A stretch of DNA of 64,000 bases. Source: Icerya purchasi. Lineage: Eukaryota > Arthropoda > Insecta > Hemiptera > Monophlebidae. Of this stretch, positions 27,101-40,364 are shown in pieces (position 1 is the first letter of the stretch; each line of letters begins with the position of its first letter). The notes under the pieces were generated by a model. That model was not told the origin of the DNA and ran no database searches. It was given only the letters and a program-made list of their open reading frames with translations. The stretch is from assembly GCA_039619475.1 (NCBI GenBank), contig CM077115.1:141930172-141994171 (forward strand). Reading direction: 5' to 3'. The position numbers and the translations under genes were made by a program.

Positions 27101-30100
27101 CCTTGATATTCCAAAAACAAATGGTAAATAAATAAATAAAAATGTGTACATCCTTCCTTATTATTACATCCTGTTTTTACGAAGCATTTTGGCAATCGTA
27201 TCTTAGTTACGTTTATATGTATATATCGAAAATTCGAGAAACGCGGGATTTACGTACGCACTAAGCAAGCATCCTTATCCACCATCATATGTATTCCCCC
27301 TTGTTAGAGGTTGCGTTTATTATTGATAGAACGATTGATTTAACTATAAGTGAACATTTGTGTAATTTAAGTAAATTCTGAAATAAACGTTAATAAGCGT
27401 ATCATTAGGGGCGGGCTCAGCGAGACCTACAACTTATTAAAAAAAAAAAAAATTATTCCGATCGAATTAATTATTTTTAACATTGTAATTGTTCATTTCT
27501 CTGTGCACGTGTACACGTTTGCGCGTTTGCGATTAATATTTTTCATACAAGAGTACTGAGTTTGATCCGTAAGGTAAAGACAGCTAATCAAAATTGGAAT
27601 TCGATTTAATAAAAAACTGCAATGTTCTTTTAAAGAGTTTCTAACTAAGATTTTTTATAATTACTGCCGTTCTTTTTGATTCTTATCTTAATATGCTGTT
27701 CATCTGTTATACATGCAGCGCGCGATTTTACGTTTTTAATGTAAAAATATTTTTACCATTACCTTCTGAATCCGTAATACATTGGCAGAGCTAAAGAACT
27801 AACATCACTAAGCCGTTTAGTATATTTTGTCCACTGAACACAAGCAGGTCGACATTTGTGAGCAACATACTGTTTTGGACTAATCGTTTCCACCGGTTCA
27901 ATAACCTAACAAAATACAGTATCGTGTAATTTATTCACCGAACAGAAAACAATCAGTTGCATTTATAGATATTTTTTTAACACGGTGGTAAATTCTACCT
28001 TTAATCGAGCAGGTATTGTGACAGGAGACCACTTTTTACGTTTCTCACGCACTTGCGGTACCTTAATTCGTGCAGTGCTTTTCCGAGCTACCGGAAGTCG
28101 TTCTATGTTTGTACTGGTTGGAACATTTGGCACGTTATCATCGGAATCTAATTAATATTTAAAATTCTGATTAACACGGATGTTTCCTTTAATATATGTA
28201 TACATACATATGTACAGACGTACAATTAGTAGCGTATTTTTTATTAGGCTTGATTAGATTCGGGCCTAAAATTGTTTTGGAACCGAAAAAAAATCAAAAG
28301 TAGATAAGTTTAAAAAAAAATAAATTCGAATACCATTAACTAATTTTGAACTTTTTAACATAATTTTCATATTTTTAAGATTTCGTGCCCTGTATGAAAT
28401 ACAAGTTTTGAATTCTATAATTAAGAATAAATTTATGTTTAACATGAGATCATGTGCTCTTTTAGAGAAAATATCATACCAGAAATCAAACATTACATTG
28501 TGCGTTCACAATGTAATTCCCTACTTCTATAAAACTATTTTTTTTTTTTTTTTTTTTTTTGCAAAAATAGATGTTTATATCTTACTAATCACACTGTAAA
28601 GAGAAAAAAAATATACAATAATTATCCTCTATAAGTAGGAAAGAAAAAGGATGGATGATAAAGCAGAAGAAAAATAAAAAAGTCAGATTAGAAAAGAATG
28701 AAAAAGTGAAAAAAAAAAGTAAATAGTTAAAACAAAAATCTTTTATACATTGGCTAGTCATAAATATTTTGTTTTTTAGATTTATTTTTCATTGTTATTC
28801 TCCACCTTTAGTTTATGTTAGATATTTTTTCCACCTGTTTCATTATATGAGGTGTACAATTGTATTCATAGAATTTCGCCCTGGGTGGCCTAAAAGTAGG
28901 ATGAGGGGAAAACTTACTTTAAGCACCTTCACGGTAGTCTCCTTCGAGGTCAGCGCACTGCCGCCAACGTCCGACCCATTTTTGGAAACACCCCCCCCCC
29001 GGGAGGTAGGTTTATCAGGAGCCTCGTCGTGACACTTTGGACTTCGGTAATGCCGTTGTATCGGTTTCTTTCGAAGTAACTTTTGAGTTGAGGGAACAAA
29101 TGAAAGTCGCACGGAGCCAGGTCCGGGCTGTAGGGGGTGCAGGAGCGTCAAAAACTAGCGTACTGCGAAGGACGAGTGTGCTGGAGTGTTGTCCGGGCTC
29201 GTAACCGTTTCAAAACTTCGACGTAGAATGCTACATTGACTGTCTGGCCTGCGGGAACGTATTCGTGATGAACAACGCCGTTGACGTCGAAGAAAGCTAT
29301 CTGTAGAGACTTGACTCTTGATTTGGACATGCGAGCTTTTTTCGGGCGCTCCCCGCCCTTCTCCAACCTTTGCATGCTCTGTCTTTTGGTCTCAGGGTCA
29401 TATTCGAACACCCAAGACTCGTCCCCCGTGATAATGGACGACATTCACTGGTTTCCTTCAGCGTCAATTCGATCACTCATGCCCTGACAGATGGATCACC
29501 GGAGTTCTTTTTACTCAGCTGTGCGCAGTTTTGGAGCCATCTTAGCGCACAGTTTGCGCGTCCCTAGATCATCATTTAAAATCTGCCGAATGGTCTCGCG
29601 GTTGATGTTTAACTCTTCTTCTAACATTCGACAACTCACTCGACGGTCTTGGAGCACGCGCATGCGCACACGTTCAACATTTGCCGCCGTTTTTGCGGTA
29701 GAAGGACCGCCGCAGCGCGGATCATCCTTGACTGATTTACGGCCGTCTTTAAAACGCTGAGCCCACTTGAAAACAGTCGGTTGTTTCAAGGGGTCTTCCT
29801 TAAACACGTTCTGTAACTGTACGAGGATTTTCGACGGTTTTACTCCGCGTTTGACCAAGAATTTTATCACGATACGTTGTTCAGTATTTACACCGCACAT
29901 TTTCACGACACGTGTAAAAATCTTACTTTGTTTAAACAACCACAGAACGCGGATTGGTCACCGAATTCTTCACGATGATTTAAAACAAAGGGACAAGATA
30001 TAAGAGGCACAATAATGACTAGGAAGTCCGCGACATACTAAATCAGAATAAAAAATGGCGCGTACTGTCGGGAGGGATGGTCATTCAAAAATTATATGAT

Positions 30101-33100
30101 TAGGATCACAAATAGCTTCGTAATTAGAATGAAGATAAATCTGATTAGTATGTAGAATAGAAATTTTTGCATATAGGAGGCAGGTTAGAAGTCAGAAAAT
30201 GCAGCAGTCTGAGCTAAGGAATCTGCCATTTCGCTACTTACTATTTCCTTTGTGGCTAGGGATCCAGAGCAGAATGAATAAGGAAGCGTATGCGAAGGAT
30301 AATAAAGTCGCCGGAGTGAGCAGGAAAATGAGAAGAAATGGCTTAGAGATACACATGGAGTGGAAAATAATCAAATAATTGGAAAAGGAAGTTTGCGAGG
30401 AAATATAAACAATGGAGTGAAAAATATCAAGTCACTGGACCGGACGGAAAATGTTATACGGTAAGTATTGAAAAGTTGGTGGTTTTAATATCAAAAACTC
30501 TGTAAAATGGTCAAGCAATAAAACGTAAGTTTTAAATTTAATTTTCGTTCATTATGACGCCAACGCGACGGGTTTTGGAATCTTACTTTCTGCGTGACCC
30601 TCGTAGACACAATGCATCAATTCGAATTCGATATTTATGGCGCGCCATTCTATTTTGTAACGCTTTTCGAGTTTATGTGCCCAAGTAGAGACATAGACAT
30701 AATATTAGTAATGTCATATCCAAGTAAAGACATAAAATTTTCGTAACGCTTTTCCGTGACGTTTCCATTTCGTAACGCTTTTCAAGTTTATGTACCAAAG
30801 CAAAGACATAAAAATGTCAAAAACAAAAAACGATAACCCGAGTAGAACCTGCGAATAGAAAAGGGAGACGTATCTAATTCAACAAGAACTGCTGGTGTCA
30901 GAGAAGATTAAAGAGTACCGAGACAGAAACAAAGGCACGAATTTCGAATTATATCCAGTTTAGAACGTAAAGATTTGGAGGCATAAGCGAAAAAGCAATA
31001 ATCAAATTAAGAATGAATGACGGATTTGAACAGGGACATAAGGAGAAAAGGATCGCCTCCATATTTTGTGTATGAAAAGGCTTTCAACAATAGTCTGTTA
31101 AAAGCAGAATAGGAAAGGAAATTAATACATTTATAGAAGAACGGCTAACTGTTCAAGAATACGTCGAGATAGCAGAAGCGATATTTGCGAGGGATAATTA
31201 TAGAGTTTAAAGATACGTGGACTAATGCGGGATTACAAGATCGAAAAGAAAAAAACAACACAAGGAGATTTTCTAAGAGAAACAGATAAATGGTAATGAG
31301 GAAAGAGATTGCTCCGATATAGTCAAGGAATTTGTCTTTCTCATCTGCATCTACAATATCATCGGATGAGGAGCAGAGTACTATATCATCGGAAAAATAC
31401 AAGGAATAGGAGTTTATAGAAAGAGAAGCCGCACTAACAGTTTAAATGTTGAAAAAGATAGGACTGACAGAGAACCCTTTTCGCGCGCACAGATGTGCTT
31501 CAGATGATCCAAAGTAGCCCGAATTTCCTAAAAACAACTATCACAAGTGGTGAAACATGGTGTTTTATCTATGATTTTGAAACGAAAAGGCAAAGCGCAC
31601 AGTGAATTGGTGAAGGGTGAGTTGAGACACAAAAGCTGAAATTTCCGAAGTCCAACATCAAGATATTGGATCATATTTTTTTATAACTGGGGAATAATTC
31701 ATCTAAAATTCGTGGCAGAAAGTCAGACTGTAACTAATGTATCGAAGTACTAGATCGGTTATGTGAATTTATTCTGTTAGATCTGAAATGTGAGAGGATC
31801 GTGATTTTTTCTTCTGCTGTACGATAACGCCATTTCATTCATCACCACAAAAACTATTAGTTCTTGGTCCAAAAAAATGATTACCGTTCTTAATCATCTG
31901 GCTTATTTGCCAGATATGAATTTCCCCGACTACTTTTCAACTCAAAGGAAACTGGTACTACACGATTGCGGAGATCCGGGAATCTGCGGCGAGAAAAGTG
32001 AAGTGCATTTCATAATCTGATTTTTTTTACGCAACAGACAGGCTTCGCGATTATGTCCGTCGTTGTAGGTAGAAAATATTTCCAAAATTTTTGATCCTTT
32101 TTAAGCTTTTCTTAGGAATTGTCTCAATACCTATGGAACGTACTGTATACATTTGTATAACAATAATATGTGTAATTTTTTTATAAGTTTTCCTCATAAA
32201 AGGGCGGCTAAAACGATTAAATATCAGTGTGCTAACGAGAAGAAAAATAAATCAATACACAATATATAAGTACGTAAAATTAAATCGATATATTTTTAAA
32301 TTAAATTAACCAGTAAGGATTAACAGACTGATAATACAGTTAGACGGATATACAAAGAAATTCGTAAATTTAGACTGAATTACTTACATGAATAATTTAT
32401 TTAATAAGCAAAAATAGATAAAATAAAATTATATTTACCTTCGTCTATTTCAATATAATGGGTATATTCGACATACGGTGTATCGCTGCTCTAAAAAAAA
32501 GAAAAGTTAAAATTTATTTACAATTTAAAACATAAAAATCAGTGCTTCTCACAACTTTTCGAACATATGCTCTGTTAAACAAATTCATTTTAAGATTTTT
32601 ACAATACAGGGTGGTAGTGTGGAGTAAGTTTATTGTTTTCGCGTTCTTGTATTGCGAATTATATTGCAAGTGAAATTAACAGTATACGGTTTCGAACTGA
32701 TAAAGATGAGCATATTCGGCCCGGTAGGGGAACCTCTACCAGCGATTCCTGAGATAAGTACATTTACAAATCCTCATATGCATGCTAACTGCAACGGTAA
32801 TATCAGTACGACTGATAACCGCGGTAACATTAACAATGATGCTAATATTAATAATAACGATAATAAAATTGCATATAATCTAACCGAAAATAATTTAGAT
32901 ATTAATTTATATAATCCGCATTTTCATTCCGGGCCATACGTGGTTATCAAACAGTCTACGAGAGTAATTAAAGCAAATTATCACTCTCCAGCGATATGTA
33001 AATTAATTTCAAATTGTAAAGGTTTACAGTACTTTCTAAGAAATTGAGTTAATAGAATGAAGGCAATATTCGATTCGGCGCTAGCCGCTAATCATTTTAT

Positions 33101-36100
33101 TCTAAACGTAGCTAACAATTTTAAAATGAAAAAACATTTCAATACTTTCATTGCTAACTCGCTTCTTTTTGGATATGGCGTTATTCGAGGAGGGGACCTC
33201 GATGTTTCTGAAGAAGAATTACCGAATACCATTACTAGTGATTTACAAATCCGTAACGTGCGCAGAATAACTAAATTCTGTGTAAAATAATAAAACCATT
33301 TAAAGATGGTAAATCGCCATTTGTTACAAAATTAAGTTCTGAAGGAACATATAATTGCTATGAATGCAGCTTATAAAGTTGAAAAGGAATACTTCTTTCA
33401 AAGTAAGATCATAATATTGGGTTTTCAATTCATAACGTTTCACTTGAATTAAAATTGTATCGTAAATGGAAAGTTATTTATTCTAAAATATTTTATAAAT
33501 TATTTATACAATAATTACACTGGTGTGCAACGAAATCCTCCTTTAAATAAAAATATGATGAATATGAGATGTTTAACGTGCTGAATCCAGATTTGCTTTC
33601 CATTTTTTGCTATCACGTATATATTTTTTTTAAATGTTTTTTTTTTTTTTTTTTTAATAGCTCAAAATTATACATATTTTGTCTGTCGTTCTTGCATTAA
33701 CGGTGCTCTATTCAGTTCACATCGTATTTGTACACACAAAAACGAGACTCGCACTGATAGAAAGAGAGAAAACGATATATCACAGACGCTTATTCTACAG
33801 TTAGTCAAACGAGTATTTCCTCTACTTCTTCATCTTTATATATAGACTTAACAAAACCTCGTCTTCTTACGCAATCTGATTTGAATGTTCGTGATTTAGG
33901 ACTCTCAAAATCTAAGGGGCTCAACTTCTTGGATCAAGATTACACCAGTGGAATTTGTTAGATAAAAATACGAAAGTCTCATATTTTCGTAACAGACAAG
34001 GAGATTTTATGAGTTATTTCACCAAAGAGGGTGATTTGGTATTTTCTAATGATGCTAAAGGACTCTTCTACAAGAAATGGGTTTTCCTGAAGGATCGGAG
34101 GAATGGTGAATTTTTATTGAGATTCGTCCAAAATCAGTTTAAAAGTTGTATTACTTCACAATGGCAATAAATATCCTTCAATTCTCCTAGCACATGCAAC
34201 AAACATGAAAGAAAGTTATGGAAGTATAAAGTTGTTATTGAAAAAAATTCAATATTTACAGTACACGTGGGGAACATCTGTGCTGATCTATAACAGTTGT
34301 AGCAATGTTAACTGGATTGCAAGGAGGATACACAAAATTCTGTTGTTTTTTATGCGAGCGGGACAGTCGCGCAAGAGATAAGCACTACGTAGTGAAAAGT
34401 TGGCCGAAAAGAACGAGTTTGATGCCTGGAGTCAAGCATGTAAAAGAAGAACCTTCAGTTCAAAGTGAACATTATTTTTATCACTACTCCATATAAAGCT
34501 GAGTCTTATGAAAAATTTTGTAAAAGCCATGAACAGAGATGGGGAAGGCTTTCAATACCTCAAAACCAAATTCCCTCGAATCAGTAACGCGAAATTGAAA
34601 GAAGGAATCTTTATAGGTCCCCAAATACAAGAGCTTATGAAGGACTCACAAATGTTGTAAGTACGTTGAATAAAGCTGAAAAAAGAGCATGGCCAGCTTT
34701 CGTAGAAGTGCGTCATAATTGTCCTGGAAACAAAAAAAAAAAAAAAAAATTAAAACTACCAGGAAATCATCCAAGAACTTCTTTCTGCATATAAAGCTCT
34801 GAAATGCAATATGGCCCTTAAAATTCATTTTTTAGGCCCTCACTTAGATTTCTTCCCCGCAAATCTTGGAGCAGTATTAGATAAATATGATGAAAGGTTT
34901 CATCAAGACATAGTACACATAGAGAGGTGCTACAACGGGAAATGGTTAGAAGCAATGCTTGCCGATTGTTGTTGGTCGATTCGTCGCGAAACTCCAATAG
35001 AAAATATGAAAAGGAAGAAAACTACAAAGTGAAATAGTACTATTAACAGCAAGTAATTAGATTATCTAATGGTTTTTGATGTTTTGTAACAAATTTTATC
35101 TAATATTGTATCAGTTATAAAATATATAATTTAAATTTGAAGCAAAAAAAAAAAAGTTTTATAGAAAAATTACATTAAAAAAAATGTATACGTGATTTGT
35201 AATTTTTTATGCTATATTTCTATTCAGAAATATTAAATTTGTGATAATTATGCATAAAAATCAGAAGGAGAGAAAAAAACATTTCTTTTGCAGACCAGTG
35301 TTTTATTGATGGTTGCATATTGAATTTAAAAAAATTAAAAATGTGTACATTTGTTTTAAAATAAACCTTCAATTTTATATTTACGTTGCCACATAAAGCG
35401 TATTTCGAGTAATGAAAAGTTTATACTTTGTTACTAAACTGAAATAATTAATAAAATAAATGATATTACTTATATTAGTAAAAAATGATAAAATAATAAT
35501 ATACTTATCGTAACGTTTTCAGGCTTAGAAATAATCGTCAGCTAAAAAAAAAAAGGAAAAAAAAAAGTAAACATAATTGGATAAATTATAAACTTGACTA
35601 GGTTATATGAGATGAGAACGAAAATGTAGTCGCAACATTATATTCGCACGGAGTTTAAAAGGAGTTAACTGTTTTAAAATTCGTGCGAATACGCAGTTCC
35701 CACAAGAATTAGACTTCATCAAATAATAAAACAGTTTTTTTATTTTATAAAACTAACAAGGAGAAAGGGCCTATTTTTCTTTTATTCATAAACTTTACAC
35801 ATAATTCTGTGTTGTCGTTCGTTTTTTTTATCTTTTTGATTTCATATTAGAATTATTTTAAAATAATAAATTTCTGCGACTCTGTCAAGGGAAAAGTGTT
35901 GGCATTTCAATAAATTAAGTACATATACACACGCTGTGGATTCCGCGTATGCGCATAATTATGTAAGAAGTGGGATTTAAAATATTGCACAATATGTGGT
36001 ATTTTAATTATAGTATATTTTATCTATACTCACATGTGCAGTTCTTTAACTAACAGAATAAAGGAATTAGTGAAGGAAAGAAGAAATGCCATTACTTTTC

Positions 36101-39100
36101 ACTTAGGTAGTGGAATTAACATACATTTACTCGAAAATTTCCAATTTATTTTAAACTAAATCATAGAGAAGATTGTGTAATATTAATACGGACGGGAATA
36201 ATGACATTGGCGTATGCATATGTATTTTATTTTTTTGCAAATATTCATTATTTTCCTACATGATCTACTTCAGCAGTTTTTAGTGATGAAAATAAATTTG
36301 TCTTTGCAAGCAAATGTAAAAATAATAATATTACATAAAGATTGTAAATATAAATTCCCGAAAATGCATTCAAGCTATTTGCATTTTTTACTGATTTCCG
36401 TGAAAAATTATTGAAATCTATATGCTCGTTTGCTACGACATTTCAGTGAATAATTCCATTGATACATATATGTATGTTAGTTTGCGTGTGATTTTTCTTT
36501 TTATTATTTTTTGGAAGGGAGGTGGAGATTTCTCATAGATAAGTTTCATTAATGTAATTTTTTAAATTTTGTTTGAAGATACCAGTTATGATACTACTTA
36601 ATATGCCGCTGCGGAGTAATTTATTTTTTAAACTTTTTTTGTTTAAATTAATTTGTAAGTTTGCATTCAAATTGTTCAAGAATATTAATTTAATATTTTT
36701 TCGTTTAATATGGCATTTCTATTGTAATATATTTTATTTTTGTGCTATTGGTATTTTTTCATTTTTATTTTATTTACTTTTTAGTCTGGCACAAAACCAT
36801 TTGGCCACCAACAAGTCATTTTATCTATATTAAATTCATTTATCTCTTTTTTTCCTCATCTTTATTTTTTATCTTTTTATTGTACAATTCGCTAAAAGCA
36901 ATTAACGAGACTGAAATAAACAATTAAGATTGTACTTCTCTTTACAATAGATATTTTGAAAAAACTATGGCCATCAATAATCCATCATGATCCACAGGTG
37001 CTGAAGCAGAATAAATAAGAAAGTAAACTGATCATGTCGTAACCGAGGTTCCGCGAGCCCTAGAGCACGACTGAACATTAAAATTAAGAACGTAAGGTGG
37101 AAAAAACGTAGTATATCAATGCTTTTTCTTGGTTGGAATTCATTATTAACATTTATTTTATTCTACTTTTATTTTAATTTTTTATCATTATTCTATGTTC
37201 TTAAATCCACTTTGAGCTATTAATTGTACCTGTTTAAATATCATTAACTGAATTTTAAATAATGTCGTTTCTTCTAATAAATGAAAAATAACCAAGGTAC
37301 GATTACCAGAAGCGAGAAAGGGAAAAACACAGTATAGAGGAAGCAAACCGCAAGACTAGTTTTTCAAAAAAAAAAAAACTCTGTCTACAGCTAGAGTTCT
37401 ATAATTAAACAAGTGGTTAATATTCTCCCAATAAAAAACTGCGTTGACGTATCTAGTGCAGTTAGAATGTAGAGAGGTTCCATCGGCAAAAGTTAGTTGC
37501 ATTCTGTTGTGCTCTATGCGAAGTTTAGAGACAGCAGTCACAAATCTTGGAACAAAACTATCCGGTATAATTGAGATATTGTAATACCAAAGCCTAACGG
37601 GAAAAGTCGTCTGGGCTGATTCGTAAGATTTGCCTAAGGCACATTTTTAATAACATTTTTCCATTTAATTAAATTATCTCTTTACTTACTTTTACACTTA
37701 TCCAAAGATTAGTGGATGGGATGTAGGAGTATATCATCCCGCTTAAGGTAGTCTTTAGCGATCTGACCCACCGCTTTGTTAAAAATCATCCCGCAGCAAC
37801 TAGGAATCCAATAAAACTTACTATACCTCTTTTATCTAGAATTTTTGTGAGTTTTAATTTGATTTTATAAATCAGTGGGTGACCATGATAATTGACGTGG
37901 TTGTTACTAAGAGCTAAAAGGCTGTTTACACTGTTTAAGCATATTACAGTTTTTCTTCCAATATAAAGCTGTATTTAGTATAAAGTCGCAGAACAGTGAG
38001 CAACTCGGCAGTAAAAATGGAAGCTTTAGAAGAAAGCTTGAATTCAAATATTACTCATTTTCCGCTATAAATGCAGCGCCCTATTTGACGAATTTAGCGC
38101 CATTTATAAATATTCTTAAGAAAGACGGATATTTTCATTCCATTAATCGTGTAAAGCAAGAATTAAACATTTGGCAGGGCAGACATTCTCTACTTAAGTT
38201 ATCTAAGAAGTCCACTTGTAAGACCATCTATAAGATGTTTTGTAAAATAATAAGTAGGAATTGCAGATAGAAGACGTGTCGCCGATCAGTGCAAGAATAA
38301 ATTTTAGTAAACTTTTGGAAATATTTAATAAAGTTCGTAAAATCAAAGTAAACTATTTATAAAATCCAAAAGAAAAAATATTTCACGTGTCAAAACTTGA
38401 AAATAAAAATGCCACATCAGTTTTCGATTAATTCGACAAGAATTATTTAAATAAATTCCATGTTTATTTTGAATCGAAAAATAACAGAATACAAAATGAA
38501 ACTTAAATGAAAAGTTGCAGCAGTTATTTAAGACTTGATTTTACCGGTTTTGGTATGTAAAGTGCAAGGCCGTATATAAACAATAGAAAGCGAGTAGGAT
38601 GTGTCTGTTTATTTCAGAAGAAATTATTTGTATTTTTTCCTATCTGGTTTCAGTTGACATAAAGGTCTCATCAAACAAACCATCATCTAGAGTGCAATAA
38701 GTCATTCAGTTATAAGGAAAATAAGGTTACCGGGTTTTGTTTTTTTTTTTTTTTTTTTTATTAGCGAAATCCGCGATATTTACTTTATGATAAGCATCGC
38801 TTTTTTCTTTGAATCCCCATGTCTAGCACATTTAACGTCTGCTATAGGGCAACGGAGTAAAATAATTGCTGTACATTTTGTTTATTTCTGCATTCGTGCG
38901 TTCGTACACCAAACAAATATGCTACAACGTACGTGGATTATATATTCGAGAGAATTTATCAGATGATGGAAGACTTGCTCCAGAGAGGTAGCGAATATAG
39001 TTGTAATTCGGGTTCCTCTGTTTTTCACATTAAACACGAGTATGATTTTGAAAAAGAAAATGTGGAAAAATGAAAATATAAATTACTTTTTGAATCGGAT

Positions 39101-40310
39101 TAGTGCTGATTCTCCCAACACGATCGCCCGTTTTTCGACGTTGAGCATTTGCAAATTCTTTGAATAAAGGTGCCAGTCTAGTTGATCCTCTATAAATCCA
39201 TTCTTCACGACCATCGGCAGCGAAGCTTATTTTGGCAAGAGAAGCGTTTACGTCGACAACAGTTACCGGCCACCATTTTTCTAAAAATAAATGCACGAAT
39301 ATTATTCATTTAAAAATGATATTTGTAGACAAATAGGTACATACAATACCCAGCAGCGGCGAATTTAGAATTTTCGAGGAGAATAAATTTTAGAACTTTC
39401 TAGAAAATCCTAAAATATTTTAAAAAAATTGTGAAAGATTTAAACTAATTTTTTAAATATTAAAAAAATTATAATTATATAATTCCATTAATAGTTGTTT
39501 TTAATAATTATAATTAATACTAATTATTGCAGTTACCAGTAATATTGTTATTATAAATTTCAGCCTTATATATCTTCGAAGATCGAATTTCTTACAATTT
39601 TCCTCAACTCGCTAAATTTTAATTTTTTTATTGATTTTAAATCATTTACGATTATTATCAAACAACTTAAAATATTCTAAAACATTTTAGATTATTGCAG
39701 AATATTCTTGATCGTTTTAGATTATTTTAAATTGTCATTGAAATTCTGTAAAATTCTACATGATTCTAGATCATTACAGAATGTTTCAAATTATTCTCGA
39801 AACTTTTGAAGCATTCTGGAACATTCCAGATCATTCTAGATCGTTTTAGAACATTTTAAATTATTATTGAACATGCTACAATATTCTTGATTATTTTAGA
39901 ACACTTTAGATTATTCAGGCACGTTCTAAACCATTCAAGATCATTTTAGTACATGACAGATTATTTTCAAACATACAAGAACATTTAACATTTTGGAACT
40001 TTCTGGAAAAATCTGGATCATTCTAGAAAATTTTGAGACTTCCTATAAAATTCCGAATACGTCTCTGTCGCTCACTGGAATACAAAACGTCAATCAAAAA
40101 ATTTTGGATTCTTCATAAACTCAACGTGTGAGAAAAAGATAGATATGACTAATTACACATTTCTGTCGCCCACACCTGCCTACTTCCACTCACCACGACC
40201 AAACTCTCTTACTAACAGCAAGGGACCAAGGGCTATCTACCACCATAGCCATGAATAGATGCCAGTGGGTGGTTATGGAAAAAAGTGTCTTTACGTACAC
40301 ACACTTGCTT

Positions 40311-40364
<54 letters not shown>

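Noticed and set aside
31145..31402. Minus-strand frame starting [13 protein letters not shown], resembling an RT FADD box
   Set aside because: The residues after the box do not follow any RT pattern and no other RT motif lies nearby; chance resemblance is likely.
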